Assembly (NCBI GenBank): GCA_024696005.1
Contig: JAILHF010000049.1
Span: forward strand, 1 to 64,000
Origin: Lachnospiraceae bacterium
GTDB taxonomy: Bacteria; Bacillota; Clostridia; Lachnospirales; Lachnospiraceae
Length of the DNA: 64,000 bases
Direction of reading: 5' to 3'
Positions 52,208 to 62,600 of the stretch are shown piece by piece (within the stretch, counting starts at the first letter, position 1; each line of letters starts with the position of its first letter). The notes beneath the pieces were generated by a model. The model worked only from the letters and a program-made list of their open reading frames with translations, was not told the DNA's origin and ran no database searches. Both the position numbers and the translations under genes were made by a program.

Positions 52208-54244
52208 ATGGTAAGACAAAAAGAAAAAGATTTCCGGAAACTGAAAAAGGGCCAATCCTGGCTGTCCGTGGTTTCCTTTGTGATCAGTTATCTCTGCTTC
52301 ACGATCGTCCTCGGCGCGATCGTGGTCGTGTTCTTCATTTACATGCAGAGCACCAAGCTGAATGAGGAAAGCAGCAACATCAATCAGATGGCGGAGCTGT
52401 ACCGGCTGGCCACGACAACGGATAACGAAGGGATCATGGACTACCTGAAGGAAGAAGGCCGATCCTTCATCGTGCGGGACGTGAGAGGAAAGACCTTATT
52501 CCGGCAGGGCGAAGATACCATCAGCAACCGGAGGATCTATTTCACCGGCGCGGATGAGAGCATACGCTATAACATCTTTGCCGATACCGAAAGCGTCGAT
52601 TTCTTTGAGGATCAGAACAACAGCGGCCTGAAAGGGCTGGTCAATTATTTCTCCCTCCACATGACGGAGAAGAATGCGGGCAGAGGGGATGACGAGGATG
52701 ATGATGACGGCATCGTTGTCGAAAGCCTGGTAATCCCTTACTGGATCTCGGTCTATCTGGAGGATGGCAGCAGCTTCATCGGAAAGTGCAACCTGCAGGT
52801 GGAAAAAGAAGATGTGGTCGTGATCACAACCTTCCTGCTCGGAATGATGGTCATGCTGATCGTCATCTTCATCGGACTGATCTCGGGCATCATCCGCAAC
52901 ATCGGCTATCAGACAAAGCTGACGGATTTCTTCCTGACCGATGAAGTGACGCTGGGAAACAACTGGATGGCTTATCTGATCAAGGGCGAAGCGCTGCTGA
53001 AAAAGATGCGCAACGCCGGAAAGCGTTATGCGGTCCTGAACCTTGTGATCGTCAAATACCGCAATTACTGTCTCTGCCATTCGCTCGAAGAAGGCGAGCT
53101 CATGCTCCGCAAGATCTCGAAGATCATCGACGCGAACATCCAGCCTAAGAGGGAGCTGAACGCGCATGTCAGTTCCTCCAGCTTTGCTCTGCTTCTGGAG
53201 CTTACGGGCGAGGATACCCTGAAGCACCGCATCACGGCACTGACGGAGGAGCTGCAGAAAGCCGATCCCGAACACGTCTTCCAGTTCCAGGTGGGCGTGG
53301 CCCTGGTGGAAGCATCCATTCACAACGGCAAAGCGGTGATGCGCCGGAACCCGCAGCTGGAGCAGCTTTACAACAATGCCTGCACCGCAAGGACCACGCT
53401 GGAAAAAGCAGACGACAGCGGCATCGCGTTTTTCAACAAGGATCTGGTGGAAGAACAGAAATGGATCAACACCGTGCAGGAGCGGCAGCAGCAGGCTCTG
53501 GAGCGCGAAGAGTTCGTGGTCTATTACCAGCCCAAGTATTCGCCCGATGAATCCAAGATCAGCGGCGCCGAAGCGCTGATCCGCTGGCAGTCGCCGGAAT
53601 TCGGCCTGGTTGCGCCGGGACGCATCATTCCGATCTTTGAGAACAACGGCTTCATAACCGAGATCGATCATTACATGATACGTCATGTGGCAAGGGACCA
53701 GAAAGCCTGGCTGGACCAGGGGCTGGAGTGCGTACCCATCTCGGTGAACGTTTCCCGCGCGCATTTCGCGGAAGAGGACCTGGCGGAGCAGATCCGTGAC
53801 ATGGTGGATGAAGCGGGAACGCCCCACCACCTGATCGAGATCGAGCTGACCGAGAGTGCGTTCTTTGATGACAAGAACGCGCTGATCACGACGATCGAAC
53901 GGCTCAAGTCCTATGGCTTCAGCGTGTCCATGGACGATTTCGGCGCGGGCTATTCCTCGCTGAATTCGCTGAAGGACATGGCGCTGGATGTGCTGAAGCT
54001 GGATGCCGAGTTTTTCCGCGGCGATGCGGAACAGGACCGGAAAGAGATCGTGGTGGGCGAGGCGATCCGTCTGGCCCGCAGCCTGAACATGCGCACGGTG
54101 GCCGAGGGCGTCGAGGAAAAGGACCAGGTGGAATTCCTTGCACAGCAGGGCTGTGACATGATACAGGGATTCATTTACGCGGAGCCGATGCCGAAGGAAG
54201 AGTACGAAGAACGGATCCGCGAGATCTATCATAACATAGAGTAG
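52208..54244 (+). CDS. Membrane GGDEF-EAL protein with degenerate GGDEF
   Basis: A 678-residue protein. Membrane helices lie at ~19-45 and ~204-230, enclosing an extracytoplasmic sensor of ~155 residues with an Asp-rich loop. The GGDEF-like domain (~235-420) has lost its motif ([10 protein letters not shown] at the expected place). The EAL domain (~435-678) is complete: [47 protein letters not shown] and VAEGVEE, so c-di-GMP hydrolysis is expected. The stop lies 4 nt before mnmG. Confidence 0.9.
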   Translation: MVRQKEKDFRKLKKGQSWLSVVSFVISYLCFTIVLGAIVVVFFIYMQSTKLNEESSNINQMAELYRLATTTDNEGIMDYLKEEGRSFIVRDVRGKTLFRQGEDTISNRRIYFTGADESIRYNIFADTESVDFFEDQNNSGLKGLVNYFSLHMTEKNAGRGDDEDDDDGIVVESLVIPYWISVYLEDGSSFIGKCNLQVEKEDVVVITTFLLGMMVMLIVIFIGLISGIIRNIGYQTKLTDFFLTDEVTLGNNWMAYLIKGEALLKKMRNAGKRYAVLNLVIVKYRNYCLCHSLEEGELMLRKISKIIDANIQPKRELNAHVSSSSFALLLELTGEDTLKHRITALTEELQKADPEHVFQFQVGVALVEASIHNGKAVMRRNPQLEQLYNNACTARTTLEKADDSGIAFFNKDLVEEQKWINTVQERQQQALEREEFVVYYQPKYSPDESKISGAEALIRWQSPEFGLVAPGRIIPIFENNGFITEIDHYMIRHVARDQKAWLDQGLECVPISVNVSRAHFAEEDLAEQIRDMVDEAGTPHHLIEIELTESAFFDDKNALITTIERLKSYGFSVSMDDFGAGYSSLNSLKDMALDVLKLDAEFFRGDAEQDRKEIVVGEAIRLARSLNMRTVAEGVEEKDQVEFLAQQGCDMIQGFIYAEPMPKEEYEERIREIYHNIE

Positions 54245-54248
54245 AGAC

Positions 54249-56255
54249 ATGGGATTAACGGATAAAAATACGATACACGAAATAACGGATGTGTGCGTGA
54301 TCGGCGCCGGCCATGCGGGGTGCGAGGCGGCGCTGGCATGCGCGGGACTGGGACTGGAAACGGTTCTTTTTACGGTGAGCGTGGACTCGATCGCGCTGAT
54401 GCCCTGCAACCCGAACGTCGGAGGCTCTTCCAAAGGGCATCTGGTGCGGGAGCTCGATGCGCTGGGCGGCGAGATGGGCAAGGTCATCGACAGGACCTTC
54501 ATCCAGTCGAAGATGCTGAACCTCTCGAAGGGACCGGCGGTGCATTCCCTGCGGGCGCAGGCCGACAAAGCCGAGTATTCGCGGGAGATGCGAAAGCACC
54601 TGGAAGCGAAGGAACACCTGCGGATCAAGCAGGGAGAAGTGTGCGAGATCGTTACGAAGGAAGATGCGAAGGGGCAGACGATCTGCGGTGTGCGCAGCTA
54701 TACCGGCGCCTTTTACGAATGCAAGGCGCTGATCATCGCGACCGGAACCTATCTGAACGCACGCTGCCTGTCCGGGGAAGCGATCACCCATACCGGTCCG
54801 AACGGACTGCAGGCCGCAACGCATCTGTCGGATTCGCTGCGGGAGCACGGTGTGGTGCTGCGCCGCTTCAAGACCGGGACCCCTGCCCGCATGGACGGAA
54901 GCAGCCTGGATTATTCGAAGATGGAACCGCAGCACGGGGATGAGCGCGTGGTGCCGTTCTCGTTTTCCACGGATCCGGAAAGCGTGCAGATCGAGCAGGC
55001 AGACTGCTATCTTACTTATACAAACGAAGAAACGCATCGCATCATACGGGAGAACCTGGACCGCTCGCCGCTTTTCGCGGGTGTGATCGAAGGGACCGGC
55101 CCGCGCTATTGCCCTTCGATCGAGGACAAGGTGGTGCGTTTTCCCGAGAAGGAAAGACATCAGGTCTTCATTGAACCCGAAGGACTGCATACGGGCGAGA
55201 TGTATGTCGGCGGCATGAGCAGCTCGCTGCCGGAGGACGTGCAGCTTGCGATGTACAGGACGGTTCCCGGACTGGAGAACTGCCGCATCGTGCGCAATGC
55301 CTATGCGATCGAATACGACTGCCTGGGACCCGGCCAGCTGAAGCTGTCCCTGGAGCTCAAGGCGATAGGCGGCGTTTTCTGCGCCGGACAGTTTAACGGA
55401 AGCAGCGGCTATGAAGAAGCGGCGGCGCAGGGACTGATCGCGGGGATCAACGCGGCCTGCAGGATCAAGGGCCGCGAACCGCTGGTGCTGGATCGTTCGG
55501 AAGCCTACATCGGCGTTCTGATCGACGACCTCGTGAACAAGGAAAACAACGAGCCCTACCGCATGATGACTTCGCGGGCGGAGTACCGTCTGCTGCTGCG
55601 GCAGGACAACGCGGATCTGCGCCTCAGACATTACGGATATGAGCTGGGCCTGGTGAGCCGCGAACAGATGGAATACGTGGAAAAGAAGCAGCGCCTGATC
55701 GACGCGGAGTGCGCGCGTCTGCACCGCCATTACGTGGGAGCGAACGAAAGGGTGCAGGCCTTCCTTGAAGAAAAAGGAACGGCGCCGATCCGCAAAGCCA
55801 CGACCCTGGCGGAACTGATCAGCAGACCCGAGCTGGATTACGATATCGTTTCCGAGCTGGAGAGCATTCCGGGCCTGGTTCATCTTTCGAATGAGGAGCC
55901 GGGAAAAGAAGAGGAAAAGGAAAAAGAAGAGTCGGCGCTGCAGGAAGCAGAGGGCGATGCGCGTCTGCGTGCGGATGTCGTGGAGCAGATCAACATCAAC
56001 ATCAAATACGAAGGCTATATCCGGCGGCAGCAGGCTCAGGTGGAGGCTTTCAAGAAAACGGAGAGCCGCCGCATTCCGGAAGACATCGATTACGACGACG
56101 TGAAAAGCCTGCGTCTGGAAGCGCGTCAGAAGCTGAAGATGTTCCGCCCCGAAAGCGTCGGACAGGCATCGCGCATCAGCGGTGTGAGCCCCGCGGATGT
56201 AACGGTCCTGCTGGTTTATCTCGAGCAAAACAAGCGCAGGCAGACGGAGCAATAG
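54249..56255 (+). CDS. mnmG: tRNA U34 carboxymethylaminomethyl synthase MnmG (GidA)
   Basis: A 668-residue FAD enzyme, partner of MnmE in cmnm5U34 synthesis. The N-terminal dinucleotide motif is [19 protein letters not shown]. Other marks: [20 protein letters not shown], the [11 protein letters not shown] region and [20 protein letters not shown], with catalytic-region cysteines present. Around residues 548-578 there is a Glu/Lys-rich insertion ([19 protein letters not shown]) before the conserved [14 protein letters not shown]. It is longer than the usual ~620-630 residues because of this. It is probably transcribed with the GGDEF-EAL gene. Confidence 0.95.
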   Translation: MGLTDKNTIHEITDVCVIGAGHAGCEAALACAGLGLETVLFTVSVDSIALMPCNPNVGGSSKGHLVRELDALGGEMGKVIDRTFIQSKMLNLSKGPAVHSLRAQADKAEYSREMRKHLEAKEHLRIKQGEVCEIVTKEDAKGQTICGVRSYTGAFYECKALIIATGTYLNARCLSGEAITHTGPNGLQAATHLSDSLREHGVVLRRFKTGTPARMDGSSLDYSKMEPQHGDERVVPFSFSTDPESVQIEQADCYLTYTNEETHRIIRENLDRSPLFAGVIEGTGPRYCPSIEDKVVRFPEKERHQVFIEPEGLHTGEMYVGGMSSSLPEDVQLAMYRTVPGLENCRIVRNAYAIEYDCLGPGQLKLSLELKAIGGVFCAGQFNGSSGYEEAAAQGLIAGINAACRIKGREPLVLDRSEAYIGVLIDDLVNKENNEPYRMMTSRAEYRLLLRQDNADLRLRHYGYELGLVSREQMEYVEKKQRLIDAECARLHRHYVGANERVQAFLEEKGTAPIRKATTLAELISRPELDYDIVSELESIPGLVHLSNEEPGKEEEKEKEESALQEAEGDARLRADVVEQININIKYEGYIRRQQAQVEAFKKTESRRIPEDIDYDDVKSLRLEARQKLKMFRPESVGQASRISGVSPADVTVLLVYLEQNKRRQTEQ

Positions 56256-56340
56256 CGGGTCTTTCTCCCCGCATCCACACCAATACGGGGTTTGGACTCA
56301 AAAAAACCGCTGAAAACGCGTAAAAAAGTGCATTTTCCTA

Positions 56341-56369
56341 TTGTCACACCACATATTTTGTGCTAATAT
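56341..56369 (+). promoter_or_regulatory. hup promoter
   Basis: TTGTCA, a 17-nt spacer and TAATAT, 43 nt before the HU start. Confidence 0.75.
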
Positions 56370-56412
56370 GCGTTTGTTACAAAAAATTCCACTATATATG
56401 GAGGGGAATAAC

Positions 56413-56697
56413 ATGAACAGAGCAGAATTGGTTGATGCAATTGCAAAGGAAGCCAAGCTCAGCAAGGCTGATGCGGACAGAGCTCTCAAGGCTTTCACCG
56501 GCACGGTTTCCAAGGAGCTGAAGAAGAAGGGTAAGGTTCAGCTGGTAGGCTTCGGTACTTTCGAGACCTCCAAGCGTGCAGCCCGCAAGGGTAAGAACCC
56601 TCAGACCGGCGAGGCTATTAAGATCCCCGCTGCTACGGTTCCTAAGTTCAAGGCAGGCAAGGCTCTCAAGGATCTTGTGAACGGCAACAAGAAATAA
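56413..56697 (+). CDS. hup: DNA-binding protein HU
   Basis: A 94-residue histone-like protein. MNRAELVDAIAKEAKLSKAD (dimerisation helices), VQLVGFGTFETSKRAARKGK with NPQTGE in the DNA-binding arm, and PKFKAGKALKDLVN at the end. It bends and compacts DNA. ATG 56413 follows GGAGGGGAATAAC. Monocistronic with its own promoter and terminator. Confidence 0.96.
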   Translation: MNRAELVDAIAKEAKLSKADADRALKAFTGTVSKELKKKGKVQLVGFGTFETSKRAARKGKNPQTGEAIKIPAATVPKFKAGKALKDLVNGNKK

Positions 56698-56714
56698 GTC
56701 GAACGCAAAAAAAG

Positions 56715-56747
56715 AACGCGGGGCATTTCGCCCCGCGCTTTTTTTAT
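56715..56747 (+). terminator. hup terminator
   Basis: GCGGGGC-ATTTC-GCCCCGC followed by GC and seven T. Confidence 0.95.
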
Positions 56748-56787
56748 TTCTGCGCAGGAGGATTTTTCATCCCCCTGCTCGATTCAA

Positions 56788-57612
56788 TCAGTTCTTATAG
56801 CTGCGTCCGTAGCCGGATCCGTTAACCGTTATGCTTCCCGCGTCGGTGGAAAGATCGAAGCGGGTATCGTTGAGGTCACTCTTCACATTGATCGAACCCA
56901 GGTCGCAGTCCGCTTCCAGTTTGGAATAGCGGCCGTTCACGTTGATGCTTCCCATTTCCGAAGAGCAGTCTGCGGAATCGAAGTTGCAGCTCTCCAGGCT
57001 GATGCTTCCCATGCTTGCTTCAAAGTTCCCCGTGGTAAAGTCGCAGTCCTTCAGGGAGACGGAACCCATCTTTGCGTCGATGTTGACTTTGTCAAACTTG
57101 CAGTCCTTGAAAGAGGCTCCGCCCAGCTTCAGATCGATCTTCAGATCATCGATGCTGAGTTCTTTCGCTTCGAGTTCACCGAGATTGAGCTTGAGATCGG
57201 CTTTATTGAGTGCGCCGTCATCCGGGATCGTAACGATCACCTGACAGTTTTTGAACGCGCCGTTGTTTTTCCAGTTGTTGCTCTTGCTCTTCTGTTTGAT
57301 CACCAGCTTGTCGTTCTTAAGCTCGATCTCGGGAGTAGCGTTGGCAGGGTAATCCTTGATCTCGTAGGAATACTCATCTCCGTACTGAAGGATCAGGTTG
57401 CCGAGATCCATGTCACAGCTGACCTCGGTGAAGATCCCGGTCGTGGAGGAAGCGGAACTGCTCGTTTCCGAACTGCCGACGTTGCGGACAAAGCCAAAGA
57501 GCAGGCCGCCTCCTATGTGGATGAAGCATCCGATGAGGATGCAGATCACGGTGATGAAGTTCAGTGTTTTTACGTAACGTGCTTTCCATCTGGTATCGCT
57601 TGTTGAACTCAT
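56788..57612 (-). CDS. DUF4097-like membrane-anchored beta-helix protein
   Basis: A 274-residue protein with one membrane helix (FITVICILIGCFIHIGGGLLF, ~20-42; shown in parts) and a long outside domain of repeating ~10-residue strands (KMGSVSLKDCDF, SMGSISLESCNF, EMGSINVNGRYS), the parallel-beta pattern of DUF4097. ATG 57612 follows AAGGAGG. DUF4097 proteins with PadR and DUF1700 partners are linked to envelope stress; the exact role is unknown. Last gene of the PadR operon. Confidence 0.8.
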   Translation of the reverse strand: MSSTSDTRWKARYVKTLNFITVICILIGCFIHIGGGLLFGFVRNVGSSETSSSASSTTGIFTEVSCDMDLGNLILQYGDEYSYEIKDYPANATPEIELKNDKLVIKQKSKSNNWKNNGAFKNCQVIVTIPDDGALNKADLKLNLGELEAKELSIDDLKIDLKLGGASFKDCKFDKVNIDAKMGSVSLKDCDFTTGNFEASMGSISLESCNFDSADCSSEMGSINVNGRYSKLEADCDLGSINVKSDLNDTRFDLSTDAGSITVNGSGYGRSYKN

Positions 57613-57625
57613 TTCTTTATCCTCC

Positions 57626-58615
57626 TTATGCCTGATCGGTCGATTTGTCACGCAGCAGGCTGCTTATGATGGCGTAGGTGATGCCCGCCACCGGCCAGAT
57701 GATCCAGGTCTTCCACCACTGGAAGGTCAGGAAGCTCCAGATCAGGTAAATGCTGCGCACGGTAGGCCAGTAGATGCTGATGATGCGCTCGCCGCTCTTG
57801 CCGTTGTAGTGCGGAACGGCGTTTTCGTTGTAGCTGCCGCTCACGGTCTCGCGGTCGTTTACTTTCAGCAGAAGGTTCAGGCTGTTCATGATCGTGCCGG
57901 CGTGAACAAAGAGGTAAACGCCCACGGCTACCATGATGAGCAGGACCACGATGCCGACGGTGGGACCGAGCGAAGTCGAAGGGATGCTGCTCAGGACCAG
58001 GACGGGGATCCAGCTGGCTGCGCAGAGCAGCACGCCGACCGTGATCTTCGCGACATAGGAGCTGCGGAACTGTTCCTTGGCTTCGCTGATGTAGTTCGAA
58101 GTCGCGAAATCGATGTTGCAGGGCTCCTTGCTGATGTAGTCCCATTTCTGCGAATTGAAGGCGATGATGATGAAGATCGCCACGGCAGTCAGGATCAGCA
58201 GGAACATGAGCGCAACGCCGACCGCGGTCATGTGGATCGCATCGAAAAGGATCGGAGCGTTCACGCTCAGGATGATGAGTGCCACCCCCAGAGCCAGGCC
58301 GTTTGCGCGGGTTACGCAAAAAGCCAGGAAGTCCTTTACCTCATCGAGGATCAGTGTGCGGCGGGGAGCGCTTTCCACCAGAGAGTGCTCCTGCTCGATC
58401 TCCTGATGGATGTTCAGCACATCGGCAAGCTCATCCAGGTTTCCGAACTCGGAGATCACGGTGCCGACTGCCTCGTTTTCCGTTTTGCCTTCGCTGATCA
58501 GTTCGTTGTATTTGTCTTCCATCATCTGCAGAAGTTCCTGCTTTGCCCGGAGCACTTCAGGTGTGCGGGGCATGTTCGCAAACATCTGTTCAAGATAATT
58601 TTTGATCGTTTCCAT
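57626..58615 (-). CDS. DUF1700/permease-prefix membrane protein
   Basis: A 329-residue protein. Residues 1-70 are the helical prefix (IKNYLEQMFANMPRTPEVLR, then YNELISEGKTENEAVGTVIS and EFGNLDELADVL) common to DUF1700 proteins. About six membrane helices follow from residue ~100 on. It starts within the padR gene (26-nt overlap), so translation is coupled. It is thought to work with the DUF4097 partner at the membrane (context inference). Confidence 0.82.
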   Translation of the reverse strand: METIKNYLEQMFANMPRTPEVLRAKQELLQMMEDKYNELISEGKTENEAVGTVISEFGNLDELADVLNIHQEIEQEHSLVESAPRRTLILDEVKDFLAFCVTRANGLALGVALIILSVNAPILFDAIHMTAVGVALMFLLILTAVAIFIIIAFNSQKWDYISKEPCNIDFATSNYISEAKEQFRSSYVAKITVGVLLCAASWIPVLVLSSIPSTSLGPTVGIVVLLIMVAVGVYLFVHAGTIMNSLNLLLKVNDRETVSGSYNENAVPHYNGKSGERIISIYWPTVRSIYLIWSFLTFQWWKTWIIWPVAGITYAIISSLLRDKSTDQA

Positions 58616-58964
58616 GTTCTCCTCCTTCTATGAAGCGCTGTACCACATCCTTGGTCAGCTCCCATTCCGCGCATTTTTCGTTGTAGTATCGCTGTCCTTC
58701 CTCGGTGATCCGGTAGTAGGTGCGCTTCTTGCCTCCGGTATCTCCGCTGTCCTCGTAAGACCGGATGTAGTTGTTTTTTTCCATCCGTGTGAATGCGGAG
58801 TAGAGGGTGGTTTCCTTGATGATGTATTTGTCCTCGGTGATGCTGCGGATCCGTTTGGAGATCTCGTATCCGTAGGAGGGCCCCTGCCTGAGGATGTGCA
58901 GGATCATCGTGTCGTTGTAGCCGCGGATCACATCGCTGCTGATCGCGGTATTGTTTTCGGGCAT
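58590..58964 (-). CDS. PadR-family transcriptional regulator
   Basis: A 124-residue winged-helix repressor: GYNDTMILHILRQGPSYGYE, ISKRIRSITE, KETTLYSAFTRMEKNNYIRS (recognition helix) and KKRTYYRITEEGQRYY (wing). PadR proteins release their palindromic operators on stress signals. The promoter region upstream carries four 15-nt-spaced palindromes that fit autoregulation. Confidence 0.92.
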   Translation of the reverse strand: MPENNTAISSDVIRGYNDTMILHILRQGPSYGYEISKRIRSITEDKYIIKETTLYSAFTRMEKNNYIRSYEDSGDTGGKKRTYYRITEEGQRYYNEKCAEWELTKDVVQRFIEGGEHGNDQKLS

Positions 58965-59014
58965 TTGCCGTCACCTCCCTTTTATGTTACCTCGACTGAC
59001 GTTCCTATGCCAGT

Positions 59015-59071
59015 CGTAGCTACGTCTGTCGTAACTACGGCTATCGTACTACGACTGACATAGTATGTCAA
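59015..59071 (-). promoter_or_regulatory. PadR operon promoter with tandem palindromes
   Basis: On the minus strand, TTGACA (59071-59066), a 17-nt spacer and TACGAT (59048-59043). Palindromes CGTAGCTACG (59015-59024), CGTAACTACG (59030-59039), CGTACTACG (59045-59053) and TGACATAGTATGTCA (59057-59071) recur every ~15 nt and cover the whole promoter. Confidence 0.75.
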
Positions 59072-59202
59072 GAGCTTTTTGAAATTTTTCTCGGGAAGTT
59101 CGGAAAAGCAGGCAGATATAAGTCCGTGGCAACCTATGGAGGAGCTTAGCCACTCCCGAAACTGCATGAACCAACAGGAACGCGACGAGCAAGGAATGAG
59201 AA

Positions 59203-59231
59203 TTGTAAAAATGCGCGATTCCATATATAAT
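59203..59231 (+). promoter_or_regulatory. Promoter of the YbjN-like/AAA protease operon
   Basis: TTGTAA, a 17-nt spacer and TATAAT, 35 nt before the YbjN-like gene. Confidence 0.75.
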
Positions 59232-59266
59232 AGCTAATCATATCCCAAAATAAGGAGGGTACCATT

Positions 59267-59689
59267 ATGGCTAACATGTTAACGAAACTGGCGGCAGCAT
59301 ATTTCGATACCAAGGGTATCAAATACGACCTCAGAGGGGACAACGAAGAAGCGATCGTCACGGGATTTCGTCTGGATAACAAGGACAGCCAGCGCATCGT
59401 GATCGTTTTCTATCCCGAAGAGAACGAGAGCTGCTCGATCAAGGGCTACGAAGTGGTCAAGGTTCCGAAGGAAAAGATCGGTGACGTCCTGATCGCGCTC
59501 AATCATCTGAATAACCAGTTCCGCTGGATCAAGTTCAGCCTTGATGAAGAAGATCTGACCGTGAACGCTTCGGACGACTGCGTTCTGACCCCGGATACCT
59601 GCGGTGAGGAAGTATACCGTTGCTGCATGCAGATGGTTTCGATCATCGATGAGGCATATCCCATCATCATGAAGGCAATGTGGGGATGA
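59267..59689 (+). CDS. YbjN-domain-like protein
   Basis: A 140-residue soluble protein with the alpha/beta pattern of YbjN/secretion-chaperone-like folds: AAYFDTKGIKYDLRGDNEEA, VIVFYPEENESCSIKGYEVV, then IGDVLIALNHLNNQFRW and a final helix with EVYRCCMQMVSIIDEAYP. Such proteins often act as small chaperones or adaptors. It starts after AAGGAGGGTACCATT, and the AAA protease gene follows 6 nt later, so an adaptor role for that protease is a reasonable guess. Confidence 0.65.
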   Translation: MANMLTKLAAAYFDTKGIKYDLRGDNEEAIVTGFRLDNKDSQRIVIVFYPEENESCSIKGYEVVKVPKEKIGDVLIALNHLNNQFRWIKFSLDEEDLTVNASDDCVLTPDTCGEEVYRCCMQMVSIIDEAYPIIMKAMWG

Positions 59690-59695
59690 TCCGCC

Positions 59696-62600
59696 ATGGA
59701 AGAAAACAGACTGTACAGTTACCTTGAGGAACTGGCCGAGAAGAAGTTCAAGGTGGATAAACTGACCCCGCTGCAGCTTCTCTATGCGTATGCGTCGGTC
59801 GCTTCCATGAACGACAGCGTGATCAACGTCTATTTCTCGGACGAGAAGGACCGCGAGGAGATCATCCACATCCGTGAAGAGATCGAAAGGCAGGGCCTGG
59901 ACACGACGCTGCTGAAGACGGCGATCCCGCTGATCGACGGCAAGGAAGGCGTGGAGACCCAGACCAGGCAGGTCGACAACATCCGCGAAAAAGCGGAAAA
60001 GGATCACTCGGATGTATTTGCCCTGACGGTACTGCAGAACCTGATCCTTCTCGAGATCCCGGAGCTCCCGCTGATGAAGAAAGGGCGCGAGCTGAAGGAT
60101 ATCTTTGCCTATATCAATCACGACGACGCGGCAAAACCCGCAGCAAAGGAAGTAACAAAGGAAAAGGAAGAGAGCGGGCCGGAGAGCGGGAGCGCGACGA
60201 TGTTTTCCGGCAAGGAGATCTTCGGAAAGAAAGATGAGGCGGACGCCGAAAATGAAGACGGCGAAGCTGAAACCGAAGAAGCTTCGGAAGAAGACGGAAC
60301 GGAGAATCTTTCCCAGAGGGAGCGCCTCGAGATCCTTTTGAACAAAACGAAGCAGCTCTACGAGTATCTGAACGAGAAGAATCCCGGGCAGATGGAGGCT
60401 GTGCACGGCTTTGTCCAGAACTACTTCCGCAGCGAGCTGCTCTGCGATTCGGAGAATATCCGCAAGGGCGTGAGCGGCATCATGCTGCTGTCGGGCCCCC
60501 GCGAAGTGAACAAGCCGGGTCTGCTGCATCAGGCGGCGGAATTCCTGAAGATGCCGATCCTGAACATGGACAACATCGGCAGCGAAAAGGAACCGGTGAA
60601 AGCTCTTTTCGAATTTGTCGACCATAATCCGCGCTGCTTCATCCTGGCGAGCGAAATGGAACTCGTCACGCCCAGCATGGTCAGCCTTCTGTGCGACATC
60701 ATAGACGGCGATCTGAAGGCGGAGCGCAAGGACGGGAAGAAGGTGGACTTCAAAAAGGCCGTCATGGTTTGCACGACGGACGTGGGACGCGAGCTGTACG
60801 AAGACCGCAGTCAGCGTTTTTCCAGGGCAGGATTTGCAGTGATCCTGGATGCGCTGAAGGAAGACATGCTTTCTTCCGATAAGAAAAAACCCGTGCCGGA
60901 ATCCTGGACAGAGCGTTTTCTGTCGAATTTCTCCGGCGAGAACACGATACTCTTTGACAGGCTGGACGCATTCACCCTTTACGACGTGATCCGCAAGGAT
61001 CTGGACAAGGGCGCGGCTGCCATTATGGAGACATACGGGCTGCACACGGAGATCGATCCGAAGCTTGCGCAGCTCTTGCTTTACAAGAACAACTGGATCA
61101 CCGGCGCGGACGAGATCCGGGCACAGAGCGAGTCGCTGGTCAAGGACGAGCTCTTCGATCTGGGGCGTCACATGAACGACCTGCGCAGCAGCCTTCCGAA
61201 GCTGGAAAACCTGCGCATGGTGCTGGAATACGATGACGACGGAGAGGATGTCCGGGAGCTGTTCGAGAATCCGGACGGCCTTCATGCCCTTTATCTCGGA
61301 GATGAGCTGGATCCGAAGGAATATTGCCTGCCGGAGAATTACCGCATCACCTATTGCGATGATGAGGAAAAGGCAAAGAAGATCGCCATCGAAGAGGACA
61401 TCGACATCGTTCTGATCGACCCCCTGTTCGGGGAACAGGACAATACGGGATATCTGAGCATCGATGACCGCAAATCCATGGGAATACGGGTGTTTGAAGA
61501 ACTCACCCGCCGCCTGACACAGGTGCCGGTCTATCTGGTGGAGAAGAAGGAACTCCCGCTGCACGAAGAGATCGAGCTTCGGGAAAAGGGTGCCTGGGGA
61601 GCCCTGAGCCTGCAGGATCCTCTTGCTTTTTCCAACAGGCTGGTACAGATCGGCAACATGCTCTATACCCGCAAAAAGGTAAACGAGCTTTACGCCAAGG
61701 CAAAGACCCTGGAATACAATTCCGCGCAGAAGATCAGCGATGACGGAAAGACGGCCGAGATCCACATCTACGACCTGGCAATCCGCAAGCAGATGATCTC
61801 GGACCCGCAGCACATGATGCTGGCGGCAGGGGATCGTCCGAAGGAGCGTTTTGCGGATGTGATCGGCGCGGAGGACGCAAAGGAAGAGCTGCAGATCTTC
61901 ATCAATTACATGAAGAATCCCAGGCCGTTCATGATGAACAGCACGCAGCCGCCCAAGGGCATCCTGCTCTACGGACCTCCGGGAACCGGCAAGACCATGC
62001 TGGCGCGTGCGATGGCCGGTGAGTCCGATGCAAGCTACTTTGCGGTGACCGGCAACAGCTTCGCCGACAAATTCTACGGTGAGAGCGAAAAGAGCATCCG
62101 CAGGCTGTTCATGACGGCACGCCGATGCGCACCGAGCATCATCTTCATCGACGAGATCGATTCGATCGGCAAGAAGCGTACCGGCAGCTTTAACGAAGCG
62201 CGCGAGAGCGATCTGAACACACTGATCGCCGAGATGGACGGTTTCCATCAGGATCCGACCCGTCCGGTCTTCGTGATCGCCGCGACCAACTACGGCATAG
62301 GAAAGAACAACGACGGCGGCTCGATGCAGCTGGATGAAGCGCTGACGAGACGTTTTGCCCGTGCCATCAAGGTGGACCTGCCCAAGCAGGACGAGCGCGT
62401 CCGTTTCCTGAAGATGCAGATCGGAAAACTGCAGAAATCGGATGTCAGCGATGATGCAATCAAGACGCTGGCCGACCGTACCACCGGAGAAAGCCTGGCC
62501 ATTCTGAAGAACATCCTGGATACGGCCCTGCGCCGCTCATCGGTCAGCGGGGAACCCGTAAACGACGAGATGCTTCTGGCGGCCATGGAGGAATACCGCT

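Noticed and set aside
54255-56252. A 665-codon minus-strand frame opposite mnmG
   Set aside because: It is antisense to MnmG, whose motifs are unmistakable; the product is low-complexity His/Arg/Leu-rich.
59279-62248. A 989-codon open frame on the minus strand antisense to the AAA protease gene
   Set aside because: It is the mirror of a strongly supported coding frame (Walker and zinc motifs on the plus strand), has no ribosome-binding site and no recognisable domains; long antisense frames arise from codon bias.
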